Positions 57,185 through 64,000 of a stretch of DNA of 64,000 bases are shown one piece after another. The stretch spans positions 165,725-229,724 of the forward strand of contig NZ_VITY01000010.1 of assembly GCF_007993935.1 (NCBI RefSeq), given 5' to 3'. The position numbers and the translations under genes were made by a program. This stretch comes from Bradyrhizobium macuxiense (GTDB taxonomy: Bacteria > Pseudomonadota > Alphaproteobacteria > Rhizobiales > Xanthobacteraceae). How positions within the stretch are numbered: position 1 is the first letter of the stretch; each line of letters starts with the position of its first letter. The notes beneath the pieces are model-generated. The model made no database searches and was not told the DNA's origin. It was given only the letters and a program-made list of their open reading frames with translations.

Positions 57185-58246
57185 TTGGCATCGGTGGAAT
57201 TGCGCGGCCTGGTCAAGCGGTTCGGATCGTTTGTCGCGGTTGATGACGTCTCATTGACCATCGATCACGGCCAGCTGGTTTGCCTGCTCGGGCCGTCGGG
57301 CTGCGGCAAGACCACGACGCTGCGGCTGATCGCCGGGTTCCTCGAGCCATCCGACGGCGAGATCCGCGTCGGCGACCGCGTGGTGTCGTCGAAGGCGCGC
57401 ACGCTGCCGCCCGAGCAGCGCAACATGTCGATGATCTTCCAGAGCTACGCGCTGTGGCCGCATATGACGGTGGCGGAGAACATCGTCTATGGCCTGCGCC
57501 TGCGCAAAATGGACCGCGACAGCATCGCAAAAAAACTCGCCGCGATCCTGGCGACCACCAAGCTGGAACCGCTGGCGCAGCGCTATCCGGGCGAGCTGTC
57601 CGGCGGCCAGCAGCAGCGCGTCGCGCTGGCCCGCGCGCTGATCGTCGGTCCCGAGACGCTGCTGCTCGACGAGCCGCTGTCCAATCTCGACGCCAATCTG
57701 CGCGAGGAGATGCGGTTCGAGATCCGCCGCCTGCACGACGAATATCGCTACACCACCGTCTACGTCACCCACGACCAGTCCGAGGCGATGACCACCGCCG
57801 ACCTGATCGCAGTGATGAATGCCGGCAAGATCGACCAGCTCGGCGCGCCTGAGGACATCTATGCGCGGCCGGAATCCGAATTCGTCGCGCGCTTCATCGG
57901 CGCGGCGAATGTGATCAAGGGCACCGCGCGCGACGCGACCCATGTGGAGTTCGCCGGCGCGACGCTGGAGGTGGTTGGCGCCAAACTCACCGCCGGCCAG
58001 AGCGCGCCGGTCGCGATCCGCCAGCATGAGATCCTGCTCTCGACCCAGGCCCCCGCAGCAACGCGGAACACGCTCAAGGCCATCGTGACGCGGCAGGTCT
58101 ATCTCGGCATGAACCGCGACTACATGGTGGAGACATCAGACGGCACCTCGCTGCGGGTGACCACGCCGACCGAAACCGCGGTCGAGAAGGGCAGCGAGGT
58201 CTGGCTGACACTGCCGCCCGAGCGCTGCCGGGCGCTTAGCCGCTAA
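57185..58246 (+). CDS. ABC transporter ATP-binding protein (Fbp/Pot type)
   Basis: A 353-residue ATPase. Walker A is GPSGCGKTT, signature LSGGQQQR, Walker B LLLDEPLSNLD and the switch His is in VTHDQSEAM. A C-terminal TOBE domain (about 240-350) follows. The start is a TTG at 57185 with GGAGGG 6 nt upstream. First of three genes (ATPase, binding protein, permease) forming an importer of the iron/putrescine/thiamine group (class CUT1-like/FbpC). Confidence 0.93.
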   Translation: MASVELRGLVKRFGSFVAVDDVSLTIDHGQLVCLLGPSGCGKTTTLRLIAGFLEPSDGEIRVGDRVVSSKARTLPPEQRNMSMIFQSYALWPHMTVAENIVYGLRLRKMDRDSIAKKLAAILATTKLEPLAQRYPGELSGGQQQRVALARALIVGPETLLLDEPLSNLDANLREEMRFEIRRLHDEYRYTTVYVTHDQSEAMTTADLIAVMNAGKIDQLGAPEDIYARPESEFVARFIGAANVIKGTARDATHVEFAGATLEVVGAKLTAGQSAPVAIRQHEILLSTQAPAATRNTLKAIVTRQVYLGMNRDYMVETSDGTSLRVTTPTETAVEKGSEVWLTLPPERCRALSR

Positions 58247-58268
58247 CAACAAGAAACGGAGGGACGCG

Positions 58269-59333
58269 ATGCGGAAACCGATTTCCAGACGCGATGTCCT
58301 GAAAGGCTCTGCGGCGCTTGCGGCTGGCGCAATATTCGCGTCGCCCGTGCGTGCTGCGGCGCCCGAGCCGGCCGCCATCACGCCCGACTTGGTCGCGGCC
58401 GCGACCAAGGAAGGCAAGCTCGTGTTCTATTCGTCGATGGACCTGCCGGTCGGCGAAAAGCTCGGCAAGGCGTTCGAGGCCGCCTATCCAGGGATCACGG
58501 TGCAGATCGAGCGCTCCGGTTCGGAGCGGCTATTCCAGCGCGTAGCGCAGGAATTCGACTCCAACATCCATGCCGCCGACGTCGTCAACAGCGCCGATGC
58601 CTCGCACTTCATTCCCTGGAAGAAGAGCGGCTGGTTGATGCCGTTCGTGCCCGAGGACGTCGCGAAGCATTTTCCTGATAATTATCGCGACCCGGACGGC
58701 ATGGCCGTGACCACGCGGCTGTGGCTGTCGTCGATCGCCTACAATACCAATCTGGTGAAAGCGGAGGACGCGCCGAAGAGCTTTGCCGACCTGCTCGATC
58801 CGAAGTGGATGGGCAAGATGGTGAAAGGCCATCCCGCCTATAGCGGCACCATCATGACCACCACGTTCCAGATCGTGCGCGAGCTCGGCTGGCCGTATCT
58901 GGAGAAACTCTCCAAGCAGCGCGTGATGCAGGTGCAATCCTCGACCGATCCGCCGAAGAAGCTCGCGCTCGGCGAGCGCGCCGTGATGGCCGACGGCAAT
59001 GAATACGGCATCGTGCTGCTCAAGGAAGCTGGGCAGCCGGTCGAGCCGGTCTATCCGACCGAGGGCACGCCGACGATCTCGGGACCGACCGGCATCTTCG
59101 CTACAGCGCCGCATCCGAACGCCGCAAAGCTGTTCCAGGCTTGGCTGCACGCCCGCGCGACCCAGCAATTCTTCGTCGACTTCACCGGGCAATATTCGCT
59201 GCACGCGCAGGTGCAGCCCAAGGCCGGCCGGCGCAAGCTCGCCGACATCAAGCTGATGAAGGAGGATCCGGCGGGGGTCGAGGCGATGACCGAAGAGATC
59301 AAGACGCGCTATGCGCGGCTGTTTCGGGTGTGA
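58269..59333 (+). CDS. ABC transporter substrate-binding protein, Tat-exported
   Basis: A 354-residue periplasmic binding protein. The N-terminus SRRDVLKGSAALAAGAIFASPVRA is a Tat signal. The body (LVFYSSMDLPVGEKLGKAFEAAYPGITVQIERSG) is of the FbpA-like family. The YY pair that holds ferric ion in FbpA is not seen, so iron is not the safe guess; anionic or phosphonate-like ligands are alternatives. ATG at 58269 lies 22 bp after the ATPase stop; the permease follows after a family C repeat. Confidence 0.9.
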   Translation: MRKPISRRDVLKGSAALAAGAIFASPVRAAAPEPAAITPDLVAAATKEGKLVFYSSMDLPVGEKLGKAFEAAYPGITVQIERSGSERLFQRVAQEFDSNIHAADVVNSADASHFIPWKKSGWLMPFVPEDVAKHFPDNYRDPDGMAVTTRLWLSSIAYNTNLVKAEDAPKSFADLLDPKWMGKMVKGHPAYSGTIMTTTFQIVRELGWPYLEKLSKQRVMQVQSSTDPPKKLALGERAVMADGNEYGIVLLKEAGQPVEPVYPTEGTPTISGPTGIFATAPHPNAAKLFQAWLHARATQQFFVDFTGQYSLHAQVQPKAGRRKLADIKLMKEDPAGVEAMTEEIKTRYARLFRV

Positions 59334-59364
59334 GCGATGGTCATCAGCTGCATCCGCGGTCGCT

Positions 59365-59502
59365 CCTCGCCTCGCCCCGCTTGCGGGGAGAGGCCGGAAC
59401 GCATCGTCAGATGCGTTCCGGGTGAGGGGGACTCACCACGCATCGCGCTCGCGGAAGCGGCCCCTCATCCCTCCCTCTCCCCGCGAAGGGCGGGGCGAGG
59501 GG
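59365..59502. repeat. intergenic palindromic repeat, family C copy 5
   Basis: CTCGCCCCGCTTGCGGGGAG on the left; CCCTCTCCCCGCGAAGGGCG on the right. It is inserted inside the ABC operon, between binding protein and permease genes. Confidence 0.75.
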
Positions 59503-59529
59503 GCTGAAGCAGCTCAACCCCGGGGCAAC

Positions 59530-61245
59530 ATGACAACCACCACCTCCCCCACCGCCAAACCTCGCATCGACTGGACCCGCCCCGTGCTGTGGCTGTTCGC
59601 CGCGGTGCTGATCCTCCTGATCCTGCTGCCGCTGTCGTGGCTCGCGGTATTCGCCTTCACCGACAAGAACCGCCATCCGACACTTGCCAACTTCGTCACG
59701 CTGTTCAGCAATCCCGATTTCCTCGATCCACTGCTGACGACCGCTGTTATCGCGACGACGTCGGCGCTGATCTGCTGCATCGTCGCGGCGCCGATCAGCT
59801 GGCTGGTGTCGCGCACCGACATGCCGGGACGGCAGACCATCCGCGCGCTGGTGACAGCCTCGTTCGTGACGCCGCCGTTCCTCGGCGCGGTCGCCTGGGA
59901 ATTACTGGCGGCGCCGAATTCGGGGCTACTGAACCAGCTCTACCGGCTGTTTGCTGGCGAGGACGCGGACGCGCTGTTCAACATCTATTCGATGACCGGG
60001 ATCATCTTCGTGATCTCCTGCTACACCTTCCCGTTCGTGTTCGTGCTGGTGGCCAATGCACTCGACACCATGCCGGGCGAGCTGGAGGACGCCTCCGCGA
60101 TCCTCGGCGGCAATGCCTGGATCACGGCGCGGCGGGTGACGATCCCGCTCGCGCTGCCGGCGCTGGTCGCGGGCGCGCTGATCGCCTTCCTGCAGGCAAT
60201 GACGCTGTTCGGCTCGCCGGCGATCCTGGCGCTGCCGGCTGGCTTCCACACCATGACGACCAAGATCTGGAGCCTGTTCCAGTATCCGCCGAAACTGGAG
60301 CTCGCTGCCGCAGCCGCCGTGCCGTTGCTGGTGCTCACGATCCTGCTGCTGCAGGGACAGAAGGCACTGCTCGGCCGTCGCGGCTATTCGGTGATCGGCG
60401 GCAAATATGGCGCGCCGCGCCGGGTCGAGTTGCGCGGCTGGCGCTGGGCGGCGCTCGGCTTCTGCCTTCTGGTGCTGCTCAACCCCGTGTTCCTGCCCTA
60501 CCTCGCGCTGCTCAACGCCGCGTTCTCGCCGAACGCCACCACGCTGGTGACGCCATCGACGGCAACGCTGCACAACATCGTCTTCGTGTTCACCGAGCTG
60601 TCGTCGACTCAGCTTGCATTGAAGAACACCGTGATCCTGGGCACTGCGACCGCGACGATCGGCACCATCCTTGCGCTCGTCATCGCCTATGTCACGACCC
60701 GCAAGGTGATCGCGGGCCACCGCGTGCTCGGCTTCCTCGCCACCGCGCCGGTCGCGGTTCCCGGCATCGTGCTCGGCGTCGGCCTGTTCCTGAGCTACAC
60801 CCGGCCGCCCTTCGTGCTCTACGGCACGCTGTGGATCCTGCTGCTGGCATTCCTCACCATCAATCTGCCCTCGGCCTATCAGCAATTGCAGGCGGCGTTC
60901 GCGACCATCCACCCAGAGCTCGAGGAAGCGAGCCGCATCCTCGGCGCGACGCGATTGCAGGCGCTGCGCCAGATCACCGCGCCGTTGCTGCGCACCGGCG
61001 TGATCGCGACCTGGTGCTTCATCTTCATCGGCGTGATGCGGGAGCTGTCAGCCGCGATCGTGCTGTTCACCTCGCAGACCAAGGTGCTGTCGGTCTTGAT
61101 CTACGATCTCAACGAGGGCGGCGACCTCGCCGCGATCGCGGTGCTCGGCATCGCGATGCTGGTGATCACCTTTGCGGTGGTGCTGGCGGTGAACCAGATC
61201 CCGATGTCCGGCGGCAATGCGGGCGCGAAGCTGCGGAACGGCTGA
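59530..61245 (+). CDS. ABC transporter permease, fused double (FbpB-like)
   Basis: A 571-residue membrane protein with about 12 helices: two homologous six-helix permease halves in one chain, as in FbpB. Each half carries an EAA loop: GELEDASAILGGNAWITARRVTIPLALPAL and PELEEASRILGATRLQALRQITAPLL, which dock the ATPase. Because both halves are fused, one gene supplies the whole channel. The start at 59530 is the ATG following GGGGCAAC; the longer frame from 59311 is in the repeat. Confidence 0.93.
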   Translation: MTTTTSPTAKPRIDWTRPVLWLFAAVLILLILLPLSWLAVFAFTDKNRHPTLANFVTLFSNPDFLDPLLTTAVIATTSALICCIVAAPISWLVSRTDMPGRQTIRALVTASFVTPPFLGAVAWELLAAPNSGLLNQLYRLFAGEDADALFNIYSMTGIIFVISCYTFPFVFVLVANALDTMPGELEDASAILGGNAWITARRVTIPLALPALVAGALIAFLQAMTLFGSPAILALPAGFHTMTTKIWSLFQYPPKLELAAAAAVPLLVLTILLLQGQKALLGRRGYSVIGGKYGAPRRVELRGWRWAALGFCLLVLLNPVFLPYLALLNAAFSPNATTLVTPSTATLHNIVFVFTELSSTQLALKNTVILGTATATIGTILALVIAYVTTRKVIAGHRVLGFLATAPVAVPGIVLGVGLFLSYTRPPFVLYGTLWILLLAFLTINLPSAYQQLQAAFATIHPELEEASRILGATRLQALRQITAPLLRTGVIATWCFIFIGVMRELSAAIVLFTSQTKVLSVLIYDLNEGGDLAAIAVLGIAMLVITFAVVLAVNQIPMSGGNAGAKLRNG

Positions 61246-61260
61246 CGACGCCCTCTCCCC

Positions 61261-61381
61261 GTCATTGCGAGGAGCGAAGCAACGAAGCAATCCAACGCCT
61301 CAGCAAACGGGGAGATGGATTGCTTCGCGGAGCCTGTCATCGGGCGCGCATTCGCGCGACCCGTTGGCTCGCAATGACGGG
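61261..61381. repeat. intergenic palindromic repeat, family B copy 3
   Basis: GTCATTGCGAGGAGCGAAGC to GGCTCGCAATGACGGGG with GCAATCC/GGATTGC inner arms, 16 bp after the permease stop. It almost duplicates the copy at 23620. Confidence 0.85.
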
Positions 61382-61469
61382 GTTAGTGAGGAGCGTCCAA
61401 TCGGCTGCCCATCTGGCAATCGCCACATTCATCCCGATATAAAGCGGAACCCCGCACCATGAGGATCGT

Positions 61470-63575
61470 GTGACCCAATCCACCAAGACATCGCCTCCCG
61501 TCGCGCCGCGCCGGCCGCATTCCTTCACCACCCACGGCATCACGGTGACCGACGACTATGCCTGGATCAAGGATCCGAAATGGCAGGAGGTGCTGCGCGA
61601 TCCCTCGATCCTCGATCCCGATATCCGGAGCTATCTCGAGGCCGAGAACGGCTACACCGAGAGCCTGCTCGGCCATACCGACGGCTTGCAGAGGCGGCTC
61701 GTCAAGGAGATGCGCGGCCGGATCAAGGAGGATGATTCCAGCGTGCCGTCGCCGGACGGCCCGTTCGCCTATTTCCGCAAGTTCCGTGAGGGTGGCCAGC
61801 ACGAGCTGTTCGCGCGCACGCCGCGCAACGGCGGCGAGGCGCAGGTCGTGCTCGACGGCGACGCGCTGGCGAAGGACCACAAATATTTCAAGTTCGGCGG
61901 CAGCCGGCATTCCAACGATCACAAGCTCCATGCCTGGAGCGCCGACACCAAGGGTTCGGAGTACTTCTCGATCCGAGTGCGCGACTGGGCAACCGGCGGC
62001 GATCTCGACGATCTCGTCGAGGAGACCGACGGCGGCGTGGTCTGGGCCGCGGATTCGAAGAGCTTCTTCTACGTCAAGCTCGACGACAACCACCGCCCGA
62101 TGCAGGTGTGGCGGCACAGACTCGGCACCAAACAGGCCGACGACATCCTGATCTATGAGGAGCAGGATTCCGGCTGGTTCACCCATCTGCACGAGAGCGC
62201 GAGCGGCCGCTTCTGCGTGATCGCCGGCGGCGACCACGAGACGTCAGAGCAGCGGCTGATCGATCTTGCCAATCCCGACGCGCCGCCGCGGTTGGTCGCA
62301 GCGCGCGAGGAAGGCGTGCAATATTCGATCGCCGACCGCGGCGACGAACTCTTCATCCTGACCAATGCCGACGACGCCATCGACTTCAAGGTCGTCACCG
62401 CGCCGTTGTCGTCTCCGGAACGCGCCAACTGGCGCGACCTGACCCCGTATCGCGAGGGCGTCTATGTGCTCGACGTCGAGCTCTATGCCGGCCACATGGT
62501 GCGGCTGGAGCGCGCCAACGCGCTGCCGGCGATCATCATCCGCGACCTCAAGAGCGGCGAAGAGCACGCGATCGCGTTCGACGAGGCGGCCTATTCGCTC
62601 GACACCATGGGCGGCTACGAGTTCGACACCACCAATCTGCGCTTTGCCTATTCGTCGATGACGACGCCGTCGGAGGTCTATGATTACGACATGGCGACGC
62701 GGACGCGGGTGTTGCGCAAGCGCCAGGAGATTCCATCCGGCCACAACCCGGCCGATTACGTCACCACGCGCATCATGGCGACGTCGCATGACGGCGCGCT
62801 TGTGCCGGTTTCGATCCTGCATCGCAGGGATTTCGTGCGCGACGGCAAGGCGCCGCTGCTGCTCTATGGCTACGGCTCCTACGGCATGGCGATGCCGGCG
62901 TCGTTTGCGGCCAACCGGCTGTCGCTGGTCGACCGCGGCTTCGTCTATGCAATCGCGCATATCCGCGGCGGTGCCGACAAGGGCTGGGGCTGGTATCTCG
63001 ACGGCAAGCGCGAGAAGAAGACCAACACGTTCGACGATTTCGCCGCCGCCGGGCGCGCGCTGTGTGATGCGAAATACACGAGCGAGAAGCGCATCGTCGG
63101 CCATGGCGGCTCGGCGGGCGGCATGCTGATGGGCGCAGTCGCCAACCGCGCCGGCGAGCTGTTCGCCGGCATCGTCGCCGAAGTGCCGTTCGTCGACGTG
63201 CTCAACACCATGCTCGACGACACGCTGCCGCTGACGCCGCCGGAATGGCCGGAATGGGGCAACCCGATCGAGAGCGAGAAGGATTTCCGCACCATCCTGT
63301 CCTATTCGCCCTACGACAACCTCGCGGCAAAGGACTATCCCGCGATCCTCGCGATGGGCGGGCTCACCGATCCTCGTGTGACCTATTGGGAGCCGGCGAA
63401 GTGGATCGCCCGCCTGCGCGCCACCATGCGCGGCGGCGGCCCGGTGCTGCTGCGCACCAACATGGGCGCCGGCCACGGCGGCGCCTCCGGCCGCTTCAAC
63501 CGGCTGGATGAAGTCGCGATCGTCTACGCATTCGCGCTGTGGGCGGTGGGGATGGCGGACAAGGCGGAGGCGTAG
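61470..63575 (+). CDS. S9 family prolyl oligopeptidase / oligopeptidase B-like
   Basis: A 701-residue serine peptidase. An N-terminal seven-bladed propeller (about 70-420) caps an alpha/beta-hydrolase domain. The triad is Ser548 (GHGGSAGGMLMG), Asp634 (GGLTDPRV) and His669 (MGAGHGGASGRF). The motif IRGGADKGWGWYLDGKREKKTNTFDDF is close to oligopeptidase B, which cuts short peptides after Arg or Lys. Length agrees. The start is a GTG at 61470 with GAGGATC upstream. No partner genes. Confidence 0.92.
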   Translation: MTQSTKTSPPVAPRRPHSFTTHGITVTDDYAWIKDPKWQEVLRDPSILDPDIRSYLEAENGYTESLLGHTDGLQRRLVKEMRGRIKEDDSSVPSPDGPFAYFRKFREGGQHELFARTPRNGGEAQVVLDGDALAKDHKYFKFGGSRHSNDHKLHAWSADTKGSEYFSIRVRDWATGGDLDDLVEETDGGVVWAADSKSFFYVKLDDNHRPMQVWRHRLGTKQADDILIYEEQDSGWFTHLHESASGRFCVIAGGDHETSEQRLIDLANPDAPPRLVAAREEGVQYSIADRGDELFILTNADDAIDFKVVTAPLSSPERANWRDLTPYREGVYVLDVELYAGHMVRLERANALPAIIIRDLKSGEEHAIAFDEAAYSLDTMGGYEFDTTNLRFAYSSMTTPSEVYDYDMATRTRVLRKRQEIPSGHNPADYVTTRIMATSHDGALVPVSILHRRDFVRDGKAPLLLYGYGSYGMAMPASFAANRLSLVDRGFVYAIAHIRGGADKGWGWYLDGKREKKTNTFDDFAAAGRALCDAKYTSEKRIVGHGGSAGGMLMGAVANRAGELFAGIVAEVPFVDVLNTMLDDTLPLTPPEWPEWGNPIESEKDFRTILSYSPYDNLAAKDYPAILAMGGLTDPRVTYWEPAKWIARLRATMRGGGPVLLRTNMGAGHGGASGRFNRLDEVAIVYAFALWAVGMADKAEA

Positions 63576-63610
63576 CCTCGTAGCGCGGTTGGCGAGCGCA
63601 ACTCCCTTCA

Positions 63611-64000
63611 CATCGTCGTCCCGGCGAAAGCCAGGACCCATACCGCGTGATCCATCGAGCAAGGACGTCGCAGTACCACGGCGCTGCTAGTCTTCGCCAA
63701 ACTCCGCCCTGTGGTTATGGGTCCCGGCCTTCGCCGGGACGACGGCGGAATGCGTGGCGATCGCTCGCCAAGAACGACAACATCGTAGCCCTGTTGGTGT
63801 GCGCAGCTTTCTCCTCATCGTCGTCCTGGCGAAGGCCAGGACCCATACCGCGTGATCTATCGAGCAAGGACGTCGCAGTACCACGGCGCTGCTGGTCTTC
63901 GCCGAACTCCGCCCTGTGGTTATGGGTCCCGGCCTTCGCCGGGACGACGGCGGAATGCGTGGCGATCGCTCGCCAAGAACGACAACATCGTAGCCCTGTT
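63611..64000. repeat. 205-bp tandem duplication of a family A palindrome, with its flank
   Basis: Unit 1 is 63611-63815 and unit 2 starts at 63816 and runs to the window edge (185 of 205 bp seen). Each unit holds CGTCGTCC-GGCGAA-GCCAGG, a variable loop and the GGGTCCCGGCCTTCGCCGGG arm, then about 60 bp of non-palindromic flank ending in CATCGTAGCCCTGTT. The copies differ by a few substitutions only. More copies may follow outside the window. Nothing coding is seen from 63576 on. Confidence 0.9.

Noticed and set aside
63611..64000. CRISPR array
   Set aside because: Only two long units with palindromic arms and near-identical interior; there are no short repeats with unique spacers and no cas genes.

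Overview
The window reads as a chromosomal segment of a high-GC alphaproteobacterium, most likely Bradyrhizobium or a close relative. This is inferred from uniform GC-rich codon use, long antisense ORFs, gene families typical of the group (form II CO-dehydrogenase-like SLM, a homogentisate cluster with DUF2783, DUF3175, DUF1272) and several families of palindromic intergenic repeats. No rRNA, CRISPR array, phage or complete insertion sequence is visible. The only RNA gene recognised with certainty is tRNA-Ser(GGA).

Layout. 1-360: tail of a 3-hydroxyacyl-CoA dehydrogenase. 657-746: tRNA-Ser. 1306-5289 (minus): probable operon of an MFS transporter, otsB and otsA (trehalose synthesis). 5474-8070: DUF3175 protein and a chemoreceptor. 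8510-15571: alcohol-oxidation island, with a FIST-domain sensor translationally coupled to a hybrid histidine kinase, two related LuxR-type response regulators, a fused MxaJ/XoxJ-like periplasmic protein plus cytochrome c, and a lanthanide-type PQQ alcohol dehydrogenase. 15976-21140: a form II molybdenum hydroxylase (coxSLM-like) and an alpha-methylacyl-CoA racemase-like protein. 21313-32185: tyrosine/homogentisate catabolism (hppD, Lrp regulator, fahA, hmgA, metallo-hydrolase, DUF2783 protein, flavin monooxygenase, MarR regulator), then a 3-hydroxyisobutyrate dehydrogenase-like enzyme and a lactonase-like metallo-hydrolase. 32569-39325: inactive-looking caspase-fold protein with TPRs, OmpA-like protein, membrane fusion protein and RND pump. 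39326-40666: lower-GC island with one unknown gene. 40667-48050: PNPOx-like protein, Crp-family regulator, AsmA-like protein, multidomain cyclase, cold shock protein and a small protein. 48463-51401: alpha/beta hydrolase, a second membrane fusion protein and a second inactive-looking caspase-fold protein. 51761-55505: a possible alpha-toroid (terpene-cyclase-like) protein with a DxDTT motif, a nuclease-like secreted protein and a LssY_C protein. 55638-63575: class V aminotransferase, a three-gene ABC importer and an S9 peptidase. The window ends in a 205-bp tandem duplication of an intergenic palindrome.

The points most worth follow-up are the FIST/kinase/two-regulator set beside a PQQ dehydrogenase with a fused J-cytochrome partner, two paralogous sets pairing a caspase-fold protein that lacks the catalytic His and Cys with a membrane fusion protein, the DxDTT protein, and the flavin monooxygenase + DUF2783 pair inside the homogentisate cluster, which resembles a 3-hydroxyphenylacetate 6-hydroxylase. 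All functions are inferred from reading translated sequence; no database search was run.
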